A model generated the notes under the pieces. The model made no database searches, had not been told where the DNA came from, and saw only the letters and a list, made by a program, of their open reading frames with translations. From Arenicellales bacterium (GTDB lineage: Bacteria > Pseudomonadota > Gammaproteobacteria > Arenicellales > JAHEKD01): a stretch of DNA of 64,000 nt. Where the stretch lies: the NCBI GenBank assembly GCA_028284225.1, contig JANQSD010000017.1:1-64000 (forward strand). The letters run 5' to 3'. Shown here in pieces: positions 34,680-43,717 of this stretch. Position 1 is the first letter of the stretch, and the number at the start of each line of letters is the position of its first letter. A program made the position numbers and the translations under genes.

Positions 34680-35081
34680 ATGGCTGTTACGAATGGACTT
34701 AATCATCTAGGTTTAGCGGTACATGACCTAAAACAAACCACCTCATTTTTTGTTGATTTATTAGGCTGGACTGAATCCGGCTATGATGAATCTTATCCAC
34801 GTACTTCTGTTACAGATGGTGTGGTCAGGTTGACCTTGTGGCAAGTTGATCTTTCGCTTAATAATGAGGCATTTGATCGGCGCAAAAATATCGGGCTGCA
34901 TCATTTGGCCCTGGAAGTTGGATCTGAGCAGCAATTGAATCAAATCTGTATGGCATTGAAACAGCGGTCAGAGGTTGAAATTGAATTTGAACCGGAGTTG
35001 GTTGGTGGTGGCCCTAGAAAACACATGATGTGTTATGAGCCGGGCGGGATAAGAATTGAGTTTATCTGGCCTGGGGCTTAA
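34680..35081 (+). CDS. VOC-family (glyoxalase-like) protein
   Basis: 133 residues, a single vicinal-oxygen-chelate domain. NHLGLAVHDLKQTTSFFVDLLGW (7-29) is shown here as NHLGLAVHDL then TSFFVDLLGW, and IGLHHLALEV and GIRIEFIWPG give the metal-ligand positions of the betaalphabetabetabeta units. Such proteins are glyoxalases, dioxygenases or resistance proteins; the substrate cannot be deduced. I use the ATG at 34680; a TTG 12 bp upstream is also in frame. It follows the dehydrogenase pair after 57 bp on the same strand and may belong to that operon. Confidence 0.75.
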   Translation: MAVTNGLNHLGLAVHDLKQTTSFFVDLLGWTESGYDESYPRTSVTDGVVRLTLWQVDLSLNNEAFDRRKNIGLHHLALEVGSEQQLNQICMALKQRSEVEIEFEPELVGGGPRKHMMCYEPGGIRIEFIWPGA

Positions 35082-35097
35082 TACCTTAAAGCCCCAG
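35071..35097. terminator. Hairpin between convergent genes
   Basis: CTGGGGCTT (35071-35079) pairs perfectly with AAGCCCCAG (35089-35097) across a 9-nt loop that includes the VOC stop codon. There is no T-run on either strand, so termination is uncertain, but its position between two convergent genes is fitting. Confidence 0.35.
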
Positions 35098-35123
35098 CGC
35101 CGATATTGTTAATAACTAAGCGA

Positions 35124-35801
35124 CTAAAATTTATAGCCCAGGCCAAGCATATACACAAACGGATCGATGCTGACATCTGCTGTGATTTCACCCAAGTCTG
35201 ATGCAATGCTGGCATCTGTATCAAGATCGATATACCAAACGGTTGCATTAAACAGCCAGTTGGAATTGATCATGTAATCAAAACCGGCTTCTAATGCTAA
35301 CCCAAAGCTATCGTCAATTTTTACATTTCGTGTATTTGCCGCATCCTTGAGCGCTGAGGACTTTGCTTCTTCATCAAAGAAGTAAGTATAGTTAACGCCA
35401 ATGCCTGCATAAGGCTGGAATGCAGAACCAGGAGAATTGAAATAATATTGCAGGGTTAGTGTGGGGGGTAGGTGCTTGGTTTCAACAATGTCACCGTTCA
35501 ACGCGCCTGCATTTTGTAATGAAACTGTATGTTTAAACGGCGTGGATGCAAGTAAACCGATACCGATGTGATCTGACAGCATGTATGTGCCTGTTATGCC
35601 GAGCTGGGTATTGTCATCGACTTCAACTGTGAAGTCGGTTGCAGCGCCTGCAATATTAACAGGATTGTTGGCATCATCCGGGTCGACCAGAGCCGGACCC
35701 GCCCGTAAAATAATACTGCCTTGTTCATGCGCAAGGGATAACTGCCCGCTCATATTAATGGCCAACAGCAGCATAGCTATTATTAACTTAGTAGTCTTCA
35801 T
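35124..35801 (-). CDS. OmpW-family outer membrane protein
   Basis: 225 residues with a signal peptide (KTTKLIIAMLLLAINMSG, cleavage probably after SLA about residue 24) and an eight-strand beta-barrel pattern of alternating hydrophobic residues ending in the C-terminal phenylalanine (LGLGYKF). PPTLTLQYYF and FQPYAGIGVNYTYFF are typical OmpW segments. OmpW forms a narrow channel for small hydrophobic compounds. Of two adjacent ATGs I use 35801 because GGAG lies at suitable distance. It stands alone and is convergent with the VOC gene. Confidence 0.85.
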   Translation of the reverse strand: MKTTKLIIAMLLLAINMSGQLSLAHEQGSIILRAGPALVDPDDANNPVNIAGAATDFTVEVDDNTQLGITGTYMLSDHIGIGLLASTPFKHTVSLQNAGALNGDIVETKHLPPTLTLQYYFNSPGSAFQPYAGIGVNYTYFFDEEAKSSALKDAANTRNVKIDDSFGLALEAGFDYMINSNWLFNATVWYIDLDTDASIASDLGEITADVSIDPFVYMLGLGYKF

Positions 35802-35962
35802 CATGATCTCCATTAGTTTGTATGGTTACAGATAATAGCAAAAACCACAAAAATAATAAGGAAATATATTCATTGCAATCATGATCAATCATTCATGAAA
35901 AATAAGCGCTAATTGAGCACGCTCTCTAGATTAGCTCAGAATGGATAGTCAGAAAATAAACA

Positions 35963-36640
35963 TCAAGAATTACAAATTAAATCCTGTCCCCAGCTTGTGT
36001 CAATTTGCTCTGCTGTTTGCGGACATATGGATTCACCGCGTATATGGGTACGTCTGAAATAAGGTTGATTTTGTAATTCTGCTAATTCTTTACGGAATAC
36101 GTTTTCTTCTTTGATGGCTGCAAACTCTGATCGTGAATACGGCCAATGTCCTGTCATTTTGTGTTTGGCATGTGCAAGTTCATGAAACAGATTTTGAACT
36201 GCAGTAAATTCGATTAATCTGCGATTTTCACCGTAAACGCGATGACTGCCCTGATCCGGAATGTAGGCATTAAATTTAATTTCCACATCCTCGCCGATGC
36301 CGTTGGTCAGGTTTCTGGTCATCGGGGCAGACGTTCTGCCTGAAGAGATGACCGAGAAATGAGAATGCTTGATTAAAAGTTGATGATTTGATTGTGAAAT
36401 CGCCCATAATGTACTAATTCCAGAGGGTACTTGGGCAATAATATCAATCCAGCGTTTGAATCGCATAATGGCGCGATAATCACCACGAAGATCTATCTTG
36501 AAACCATAATGCAGGGAATCGGTGAATTGTGGGGTTTGGTGTGAGTCAGAAAGATCACTGGCAGAGCTTAATTGATTTGAGCTCAACAATAAAATTGTGA
36601 TTATTATTTTTAGAGTTAACCCTTTCTTAACTATCCTCAT
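35963..36640 (-). CDS. Secreted M91-like zinc metallopeptidase
   Basis: 225 residues with a signal peptide (KKGLTLKIIITILLLSSNQL, followed by SSAS). The HExxH motif HELAHAKH (about 156-163) with a downstream EE (about 181-182) matches the peptidase M91 group, whose best-known member is the effector NleD. Related bacterial proteins are often called M91 family but their targets are unknown. A cysteine pair near the end (ICPQ and LICNS) may form a disulfide in the periplasm. No secretion-system genes are nearby, so an effector role is not indicated. Confidence 0.6.
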   Translation of the reverse strand: MRIVKKGLTLKIIITILLLSSNQLSSASDLSDSHQTPQFTDSLHYGFKIDLRGDYRAIMRFKRWIDIIAQVPSGISTLWAISQSNHQLLIKHSHFSVISSGRTSAPMTRNLTNGIGEDVEIKFNAYIPDQGSHRVYGENRRLIEFTAVQNLFHELAHAKHKMTGHWPYSRSEFAAIKEENVFRKELAELQNQPYFRRTHIRGESICPQTAEQIDTSWGQDLICNS

Positions 36641-36722
36641 AATACTTAAAATATTACAGTATTATGACAATGCTGTTCAATGTTAATTGTTCACATTTAC
36701 AGCTAACTTATTGAAATTTCAA

Positions 36723-37940
36723 TTATTGAGCAGCTTGTGCGTTTCTAATTCGTGCCACAGGCCGTTCGTCGATGGGGAAATGTATGAGTGCTGTTATAGC
36801 AGCAATGACCACCGCTGCCCACCAGATAATGTCATAGGAACCGGTTTGATCATAAAAATAGCCGCCTAGCCAGACACCGAAAAATGAACCGATTTGATGG
36901 TTCAAAAAGACAATGCCATATAAGGTGCCCATATACTTAAGTCCGAACATTTGGGCAACCAACCCAGATGTCGGTGGAATTGTCGCCAGCCATAAAAATC
37001 CAGTTAAAATAGAAAACGTATAGATGCTGAATGTGGTCATGGGCATAATCAAGAACACAGCCAGGACAACTGCACGTGCTGCATAGATAAACGCCAATAT
37101 CCATTTTTTTGATAACTTTGTTGCCAGTGCACCGGCGCCGAGAGAACCAATGATATTAAAAAAGCCGATTAAAGCGAGGCTGTAGGCGGCTGTGGTTTCA
37201 CTAAACCCGCTATCAGTGACATATGAAGGCATGTGAACAGTGATAAACGCCAGCTGAAAACCACAAACGAAGAATCCGGCGATTAGTAACCAATAATGAA
37301 CGTGGCTGGAGGCTTCTTTTAAGGCTTGTGATAAAGTTTGGTCACTGGCTATTTCAGCCTGATTGCCTTGTGAACTGGTTCCGGCCAAGGCAGGGCTGAA
37401 TAAAATCATGCCCAATGCCCCAACAGCCATAATAATTAATGCAGTTTCCCATCCGTAAGCCAAAATAAATTCTTTGGCTACAGGTATAAGCAGGAACTGA
37501 CCCGCTGATCCTGCAGCTGTGCCCAGGCCCAATGCTAACGAACGTTTTTCCTCAGAGACCAATCTAGCCATTGCCGGCAAGACTACACCAAATCCGGTGC
37601 CGGCAATGCCCATGCCAAGTAATATTCCGGCTCCGGTGTGTAGTAACAAAGGCGTACCTGCAATGGAAGTAATATATAAGCCTAATGCATAAAGTAGGGC
37701 ACCTCCTATTACAGCTTTAACTGCTCCGAACTTGTCGGAGATCATCCCCGCGACAGGTTGAAAAAGGCCCCAGAATAAGTTTTGCAGGGCTAAGGATAAT
37801 GCAAATATTTCACGGCCATAGCCATGGGCTTCGGAAATGGGTTTCATGAAAAACCCCATGGATGAGCGCAGGCCAAAGTTTAATAATAAAATTAAACAGG
37901 CAAAGAATAGTGCGATACCTATAAATTGCTTTTTTGACAT
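36723..37940 (-). CDS. Major facilitator superfamily transporter
   Basis: 405 residues, about 12 predicted membrane helices in two halves with a central loop at about 190-205. PVAGMISDKFGAVKAVIGG (about 61-79) is the family loop-2/3 motif region. The sequence most resembles the monocarboxylate/oxalate-type branch, but substrate assignment is not possible. It starts 20 bp after the M20 peptidase stop, so the two form an operon, which suggests uptake of a compound related to the peptidase substrate or product. Confidence 0.85.
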   Translation of the reverse strand: MSKKQFIGIALFFACLILLLNFGLRSSMGFFMKPISEAHGYGREIFALSLALQNLFWGLFQPVAGMISDKFGAVKAVIGGALLYALGLYITSIAGTPLLLHTGAGILLGMGIAGTGFGVVLPAMARLVSEEKRSLALGLGTAAGSAGQFLLIPVAKEFILAYGWETALIIMAVGALGMILFSPALAGTSSQGNQAEIASDQTLSQALKEASSHVHYWLLIAGFFVCGFQLAFITVHMPSYVTDSGFSETTAAYSLALIGFFNIIGSLGAGALATKLSKKWILAFIYAARAVVLAVFLIMPMTTFSIYTFSILTGFLWLATIPPTSGLVAQMFGLKYMGTLYGIVFLNHQIGSFFGVWLGGYFYDQTGSYDIIWWAAVVIAAITALIHFPIDERPVARIRNAQAAQ

Positions 37941-37960
37941 ATTGTATTTGCAGCGTTGGT

Positions 37961-39376
37961 TTACTTACCCCGTTGACTTAAATCGTGGAATATTTTGGCG
38001 ATACAGGATGACAGCTTTTTTACCATCGGTAAATGTAAAAATTCATTTGGCCCATGTGCATTTGAATGCGGGCCAAGTACACCTGTGATAATAAACTGCG
38101 CATTTGGAAATCGCTTGCCCAACATGGCAATCAACGGAATTGAACCACCTTCGCCCATGTAAACAGGAGGCTTACCATAAAAATCTGCTGATGCTTGTTC
38201 TAAGGATTGCTCCAGCCAGTTACGAAAATCAGGCGCATTCCAACCACGTCCACCTTCTTTAGCCTCATAGCTTATTTGGGCACCATAAGGCGGATCTTCT
38301 TCCAGCAACTCTTTCAGTGCCTGATTTGCTGACTTTGCGGGCAAGGTAGGCGGTATTCGCAGAGATAGTTTTAAAGTCGTGTAGGGGCGAAGTGCATTGC
38401 CTGCATCTTCACTAGAAGGAATACCGTCTACACCGGTAATACAAAGCGTAGGTCTCCAGGTTCGGTTTAACACCAGTGATGTCAGGTTTTTACTTAAAGG
38501 TGATGCATTCTTCACAAAAGGAAACTTTTTAAAAATATCATCACCCAGAACTTCTGCAACATGCTTGGCTTCTTGCATGCGTTGGTCCGGCGTTTTAGCG
38601 TGTAAGAATTCCGGTTTTATTTCACCATTCTCAGGGTCTTCAATACGACTTAAAATTTTTCGAATGATTCTAAAACTGGACGGTACAATGCCGCTGGCGT
38701 CGCCGGAATGTACAGCTTCATTTAAAATTTTTACCGTGAGGTTGCCACCGATCATTCCTCTTAGCGATGTTGTCACCCACATCTGCTCGTAGTTACCGCA
38801 GCCTGAATCAAGTACCAGGACTAAATCAGGTTGACCGATTTTATTTTCAAGGTGTTTTAAATAAGCTCGAATGTCGGGGCTGCCGCTTTCTTCGCTGCAT
38901 TCGATGAATAATTTTATTGTCGGATGCGATAGTCCCTGATCTTTAATCGCAGCAATCGATGACAGCGCTGAATATAGCGCATAGCCGTCATCGGCAGCAC
39001 CACGACCATAAAGCTTTTCGTCCTCGATAACGGGTTCCCACGGTCCTTTATCAGCACTCCAACCTTCAGCCTCGGGCTGTTTGTCCAAATGGCCATAGAC
39101 TAGGACAGTATGATCATCATCCACTGCCGGAATCTCTATAAATAGCAACGGAGTGCGATCCTCAATTTCGTAAACATCTGCCTTTAATCCTTCAATGCCC
39201 AATGATTCGCTCCAGGCTTTGCAATGTCGCACTGCCTCATAGAGTTTGCGCTTTTCTCGCCATTGGTTATCAAACATTGGTGATTTGCATGGAATACTGA
39301 CATATTCCTTGAGACTGGGTAGAACAGATTTATCCCAGAACTGCTCGATAAAAAGACGGGTAGAATCACTATTCAT
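37961..39376 (-). CDS. M20-family zinc peptidase (dipeptidase type)
   Basis: 471 residues. Metal-ligand and catalytic positions are VYGHLDKQP (His96, Asp98), GRGAADDGY (about 124-132) and SEESGSPD (about 161-168). The lid/dimerisation domain lies at about 200-360. The sequence resembles the carnosinase/CNDP-like and DapE-like branch that removes dipeptides or N-acyl groups. It is followed by the MFS gene and divergent from aroE with a 91-bp gap. Confidence 0.85.
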   Translation of the reverse strand: MNSDSTRLFIEQFWDKSVLPSLKEYVSIPCKSPMFDNQWREKRKLYEAVRHCKAWSESLGIEGLKADVYEIEDRTPLLFIEIPAVDDDHTVLVYGHLDKQPEAEGWSADKGPWEPVIEDEKLYGRGAADDGYALYSALSSIAAIKDQGLSHPTIKLFIECSEESGSPDIRAYLKHLENKIGQPDLVLVLDSGCGNYEQMWVTTSLRGMIGGNLTVKILNEAVHSGDASGIVPSSFRIIRKILSRIEDPENGEIKPEFLHAKTPDQRMQEAKHVAEVLGDDIFKKFPFVKNASPLSKNLTSLVLNRTWRPTLCITGVDGIPSSEDAGNALRPYTTLKLSLRIPPTLPAKSANQALKELLEEDPPYGAQISYEAKEGGRGWNAPDFRNWLEQSLEQASADFYGKPPVYMGEGGSIPLIAMLGKRFPNAQFIITGVLGPHSNAHGPNEFLHLPMVKKLSSCIAKIFHDLSQRGK

Positions 39377-39467
39377 ATTAGTTGCCTTTTGATGGTATGT
39401 TATGTGAGTTATTATTCACTTTTGCAGTGCTGTAATTATACATTTTTAGCAGTCGGTTTAACATTAC

Positions 39468-40277
39468 ATGAAAAAATTTGCAGTGGTAGGTAATCCCGTC
39501 AATCACAGCCTTTCACCGGTGATTCACCAGCAGTTTGCCCGCCAGTTCGATATTCAACTGGAATATACAAAAATTCAGGTGGAAGCCGGGGAATTTCAAA
39601 ATGTAGTGAATACATTTCGTCACCAGGGCGGGGCCGGGTTGAATGTCACAGTTCCTTATAAAACAGACGCTTACGCTATTTCACAGCAATTATCCACAAG
39701 TGCAACCTTGGCCAAGGCAGTCAATACGCTCATATTTAATGCTGAATCTATCAAAGGAGACAATACTGACGGAACCGGACTAGTCAATGATCTAATCCAT
39801 AATCATGGATTTAATATCACCAATAAATCGATACTGATTCTTGGGGCGGGCGGTGCCGTTAGTGGGGTGCTGGGTCCATTATTAATCCAGCAACCGCAGG
39901 TAATAGTTATTGCCAACCGAACAGTAGCAAAGGCAATAGATTTGCAACAGAATTTTTCTCATCTTGGGTCTATAATCGGATGTGGATTAGATCAGATTAA
40001 GTCATTAAAATTTGACTTGATAATAAATGGTACAGCAGCGAGCCTTGCTGGTCAGACTCCGTCAATCGACATTGATTTGCTGAAAGATGTACAGTTTGCC
40101 TATGACATGATGTACGCAAGTGAAGCAACCGTGTTTATGCGTTGGGCACAGGCAAATGGAGTTGAATGGGTAGCGGATGGTTTGGGCATGTTAGTGGAGC
40201 AGGCTGCTGCCGCCTTTGAAATTTGGCATGGTGTAAAGCCCGATACTCGACAAGTGCTGATTAAATTGAGAGCTTAG
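39468..40277 (+). CDS. aroE: Shikimate dehydrogenase (NADP+)
   Basis: 269 residues, reducing 3-dehydroshikimate to shikimate. Substrate-binding NHSLSPVIH (12-20), catalytic lysine in NVTVPYKTDA (K65), GDNTDGTGLV (about 101-110), and the NADP loop GAGGAVSGVL with NRT (basic specificity segment) are all present. It is the first gene of a seven-gene co-directional row; coupling with the later genes is not metabolic in any evident way. Confidence 0.95.
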   Translation: MKKFAVVGNPVNHSLSPVIHQQFARQFDIQLEYTKIQVEAGEFQNVVNTFRHQGGAGLNVTVPYKTDAYAISQQLSTSATLAKAVNTLIFNAESIKGDNTDGTGLVNDLIHNHGFNITNKSILILGAGGAVSGVLGPLLIQQPQVIVIANRTVAKAIDLQQNFSHLGSIIGCGLDQIKSLKFDLIINGTAASLAGQTPSIDIDLLKDVQFAYDMMYASEATVFMRWAQANGVEWVADGLGMLVEQAAAAFEIWHGVKPDTRQVLIKLRA

Positions 40278-40316
40278 TCATTAACATAAAAACTTAAACG
40301 GAAATAAAGGACATAA

Positions 40317-40790
40317 ATGTCAACCGCAGAAAACAAAATTTTGGCTGAATGGAAGAAATGGGTAGCCCGGCCAGCCGGGAAAAAAATTTTCAGCAGTCTT
40401 TTAGGTCGAATGATTCCCTATACCGGCTCGATCAAACCCTATGTTATTTCGCTTAAGCCGGGTTATTGTCAGGTTCTTCTCAAGGATCGAAGGCGTGTTC
40501 GTAACCATTTGAACTCAATCCATGCAATTGCATTATTGAACCTGGCCGAGTTAGCGACCGGACTGGCAATGAACTCAGCATTACCAGCAAATATGCGAGG
40601 TATAGTCACGCGTCTTAGCATGGATTATCTTAAAAAAGCGCGTGGGACCCTGGTGGCAGAATGCCAGTGTGATATTCCCAGGCGCAATGAAGAAGCAGAA
40701 TATTTGCTGGAAGGTATAATTCGTGATGAAGTCGGTGATATTGTTGCTGTCGGTACTGCCACCTGGAAAGTCGGCCCCAACCCTAATTAA
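40317..40790 (+). CDS. DUF4442 hotdog-fold protein (putative thioesterase)
   Basis: 157 residues of the hotdog type. HAIALLNLAELATGLAMNSA (about 63-82) carries the long central helix with the polar active-site region, and RGIVTRLSMDYLKKARG the following strand. DUF4442 proteins are predicted acyl-CoA thioesterases; the substrate is unknown. An AAAGGA sequence 8 bp upstream supports the ATG. It precedes the DUF6314 gene by 21 bp. Confidence 0.75.
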   Translation: MSTAENKILAEWKKWVARPAGKKIFSSLLGRMIPYTGSIKPYVISLKPGYCQVLLKDRRRVRNHLNSIHAIALLNLAELATGLAMNSALPANMRGIVTRLSMDYLKKARGTLVAECQCDIPRRNEEAEYLLEGIIRDEVGDIVAVGTATWKVGPNPN

Positions 40791-40811
40791 CTCCTTCGAA
40801 CAGTTTTCAGT

Positions 40812-41264
40812 TTGCTCGAAAAATTAACCTCAGTGAGTGAGTTCTCTATTGCAGCAAAAGCTGATAATGGGTGGGTAGCCGAAGGTGAAGGTATTGTTAA
40901 CATTGAGAATTGCTCAGATAACAAAATTATCTGGCGAGAAAAGGGCATCTGGAATCAAGGTCAAAGCGAGCAAGGTCAAAGCGGGCAAGGTCCTGGCGGG
41001 CTTGAATTTTCCAATATTTACCGTTGGGCACAGACAGATTCCGTAGAATTTCTACTGGAACATTTACGTTATGGTGACGATCGACCGGTGAAATTGGTGA
41101 CTATAAGAACCGCTGAAAAAGGGTTATGGAAGTGTGTAGATCCATATCGATGCGGTCAGGATATATATAGATTGGAGGTAAAAGTCAGCCCGGATGAATT
41201 AATTCTATACTGGCAAATCAAAGGTCCGAATAAAAACCACTATTCAACAATTAGTTATAGATAA
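40812..41264 (+). CDS. DUF6314-like protein
   Basis: 150 residues with a pattern typical of DUF6314: GEGIVNIE, WREKGIW, NIYRWAQT, CVDPYRCGQDIYRLEV and WQIKGPNKNHYSTISYR. The fold is thought to be lipocalin-like; function unknown. A short tandem repeat (QGQSEQGQSGQGPGG, about 54-68) encoded by direct repeats at about 40958-41002 lengthens one loop. The start is uncertain: TTG at 40812 or GTG at 40833; no strong ribosome-binding site. Confidence 0.6.
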   Translation: MLEKLTSVSEFSIAAKADNGWVAEGEGIVNIENCSDNKIIWREKGIWNQGQSEQGQSGQGPGGLEFSNIYRWAQTDSVEFLLEHLRYGDDRPVKLVTIRTAEKGLWKCVDPYRCGQDIYRLEVKVSPDELILYWQIKGPNKNHYSTISYR

Positions 41265-41324
41265 GTAATTGATAATATGAAGTCTTTGCATTATTGTTCC
41301 GGGTGATAAACTAAAGAGGTTACT

Positions 41325-41786
41325 ATGCAGTACTGGTTGATGAAAAGTGAACCCGATGTCTACGGGATAGATCATCTCTATAAACAAAAGCGTAAGACCG
41401 ACCACTGGGACGGTATCCGTAATTACCAGGCTAGAAATTTTATGCGTGATGGCATGAAGAAAGGTGATCTGGCATTTTTTTACCATTCCAGTTGCCCTGA
41501 ACCCGGGATTGTAGGGATTATGGAAATTGTAAAACAGGCTTATGTCGATCACACACAATTTGACCCGGAAGAAAAATATTATGACCCTAAAAGTAAGCCT
41601 GAAAATCCGCGCTGGTTAATGGTTGATGTTAAATTCAAAGAGAAGTTTGAGAACATTATTTCACTACAAGCCTTAAAAGCAAATCCAAAATTACAGGGCA
41701 TGCGTTTATTGCAAAAAGGCAATCGTCTGTCAATTATGCCGGTGGAAAAAAAGCAGTGGGATCTGATTAACAAAATGCGAGGATAG
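41325..41786 (+). CDS. EVE-domain protein
   Basis: 153 residues, essentially one EVE (PUA-like) domain: YWLMKSEPDVYGIDHL (2-17), WDGIRNYQARNFMRDGMKKGDLAFFYHS (split as WDGIRNYQARNF and MKKGDLAFFYHS), and WLMVDVKFKEKF. EVE domains bind modified bases, such as 5-methylcytosine or hypermodified bases, in nucleic acids. No restriction or modification gene is nearby; stand-alone EVE proteins are common in proteobacteria. Ribosome-binding GAGG at 41316-41319 supports the ATG at 41325. Confidence 0.9.
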   Translation: MQYWLMKSEPDVYGIDHLYKQKRKTDHWDGIRNYQARNFMRDGMKKGDLAFFYHSSCPEPGIVGIMEIVKQAYVDHTQFDPEEKYYDPKSKPENPRWLMVDVKFKEKFENIISLQALKANPKLQGMRLLQKGNRLSIMPVEKKQWDLINKMRG

Positions 41787-41792
41787 TTGAAC

Positions 41793-42371
41793 GTGTTTAA
41801 AGCAAGAATTTTAATTTTAATTTTTTGGAGTTTTTTTATGAGCGAGGTTGCAATGGCGAATGGTGATTGCCCAAAAGTCAAATTTTCGACAAATAAGGGT
41901 GATATGTTGATTGAACTATTTTGTGATAAGGCACCGATCACTACTGAAAACTTTATTCAATATGTTAAGGATGGTTTTTATGACGGTACAATATTTCATC
42001 GTGTCATCCCAGGTTTTGTTATTCAGGGTGGTGGATTTGAGCCGGGAATGAACCAAAAACCAACCCGGGCTAACATTCAAAATGAAGCCGATAATGGTGT
42101 AAAAAACCTTCGGGCGACTTTGTCCATGGCTAGAACACCCGATCCGCACTCAGCTTCTTCGCAGTTTTTTATTAACTTAAAAGATAATGATTTTCTAGAT
42201 TTTAAATCTAAATCATCGCAAGGCTGGGGCTATGCTGTATTTGCACAAGTCGTAGAAGGTATGGACGTGGTAGATGCCATTGCTGCAGTGGCGACTGGTA
42301 ATGCCAAGGGTCACCAGGATGTCCCTGTTGAAGACGTTATTGTTACCAGCGCTGAATTGGTCACTGAGTAA
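41793..42371 (+). CDS. Cyclophilin-type peptidyl-prolyl isomerase, exported
   Basis: 192 residues. A signal peptide ([15 protein letters not shown], cleavage probably after AMA) is followed by the cyclophilin domain: [28 protein letters not shown] (catalytic Arg), [19 protein letters not shown]. It resembles E. coli PpiA/PpiB. I use the GTG at 41793, 10 bp after GAGG; the TTG at 41787 directly after the EVE stop is in the same frame. The signal places it in the periplasm. Confidence 0.88.
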   Translation: MFKARILILIFWSFFMSEVAMANGDCPKVKFSTNKGDMLIELFCDKAPITTENFIQYVKDGFYDGTIFHRVIPGFVIQGGGFEPGMNQKPTRANIQNEADNGVKNLRATLSMARTPDPHSASSQFFINLKDNDFLDFKSKSSQGWGYAVFAQVVEGMDVVDAIAAVATGNAKGHQDVPVEDVIVTSAELVTE

Positions 42372-42397
42372 ACCAATCGAAATAAGCTAAATTCATC

Positions 42398-43717
42398 ATG
42401 AATCGACCTTTTGTACAAAATGTCCTGGATTCTATTGCTAAAGCGGGTTTTGGATTACTTGACCGACATGCGGGTAAATCAAATGATAATAAACTCGTCG
42501 GTCTGTGTGAGGACTTACTTTCTGAAAAAGGTGAAGCGTCAGGGATTGCGTTAGCCTGGAGCGTGCTGGAGACTTACCAGTCTTTGGATGATGGTGAAAA
42601 ACTCGCTTTTTTTGAATTTCTCGAAGCCCAGATGTCGCCCGATGTGGATCAAGTGCAGTTGGCTCTGGATGCCTACAAACTGGATGCAACAGAAGATAAA
42701 CTCGAAGCATTAATCCTGGCTGCGGAACCAAAACGCCAGGAACTGATACGACGTATGAATATGGCGCCCGAAGGTATTTATGCGTTGGTTTCCATGCGTC
42801 GGGATCTGCTTAAACTTGTAAAAGATAATCCTCATCTAAAAGTTGTTGATAATGATTTCAGGGCTTTGTTTGCGTCGTGGTTTAATCGCGGTTTTTTAAA
42901 TCTAAAGCGTATCGATTGGAAAACACCGGCACATATTCTGGAGAAGCTGATTGCCTATGAATCTGTACATGCAATTACAAACTGGGATGATTTGCGCCGT
43001 CGTTTAGCCCGCGACAGGCGTTGTTATGCATTTTATCATCCGGCGCTGGGTGATGATGAACCACTGATATTTGTCGAGATCGCTCTGGTCAATCATCTGG
43101 CAGAGAATATTCAATCATTGCTAAATCTTGATGAGTCGATCGGTGACCCCACTAAAGCGAATACAGCCATATTTTACTCAATCAATAATTGCCAACCCGG
43201 TTTAAAGGGCATATCGCTTGGAAATTTTTTGATTAAACAGGTGGTTGCAGACTTGCAGACAGATTTGCCTAATTTGAAAACTTTTTCAACACTCTCCCCA
43301 ATTCCCGGATTCGTTAAATGGTTGAAAAAAACAGCTTATTCAGACCGGGATTCGCCTATCCGTGAACTCGCGATGCAGGTGTCAGAACAACTCGATACAG
43401 CTGACATGCATGTAGATGATCAGGCATTTAAGCAGATCGAGAAACCGGTAAAAAAACTTTGTGCTCATTATTTAGTTAACGAAAAATCAGCTGACGATAT
43501 AGTCTTAAATCCAGTCGCGCGTTTTCATCTTGGTAATGGAGCCAGACTGGAGCGAATTAACTGGATAGGTGATATGTCTGCAAAGGGAATTCGTCAATCA
43601 GCAAGTTTAATGGTCAATTATCTATATGACCTTAAACATATCGAAGCGAATCATGAGTTTTTTGTCAAACAAAATAAGATAATCACTTCCAGTCAAGTTA
43701 AGAATTTGCTCAAGTAA
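42398..43717 (+). CDS. Malonyl-CoA decarboxylase
   Basis: 439 residues, the usual family length. TFSTLSPIPGFVKWL (about 298-312) contains the catalytic serine segment, and PVARFHLGNGARLERINW with MSAKGIRQSASLMVNYLYDL (about 373-412) is the conserved C-terminal catalytic block. It converts malonyl-CoA to acetyl-CoA. No malonate transporter or ligase is near. It starts 26 bp after the cyclophilin gene and its stop touches the start of the YdcF gene. Confidence 0.9.
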   Translation: MNRPFVQNVLDSIAKAGFGLLDRHAGKSNDNKLVGLCEDLLSEKGEASGIALAWSVLETYQSLDDGEKLAFFEFLEAQMSPDVDQVQLALDAYKLDATEDKLEALILAAEPKRQELIRRMNMAPEGIYALVSMRRDLLKLVKDNPHLKVVDNDFRALFASWFNRGFLNLKRIDWKTPAHILEKLIAYESVHAITNWDDLRRRLARDRRCYAFYHPALGDDEPLIFVEIALVNHLAENIQSLLNLDESIGDPTKANTAIFYSINNCQPGLKGISLGNFLIKQVVADLQTDLPNLKTFSTLSPIPGFVKWLKKTAYSDRDSPIRELAMQVSEQLDTADMHVDDQAFKQIEKPVKKLCAHYLVNEKSADDIVLNPVARFHLGNGARLERINWIGDMSAKGIRQSASLMVNYLYDLKHIEANHEFFVKQNKIITSSQVKNLLK

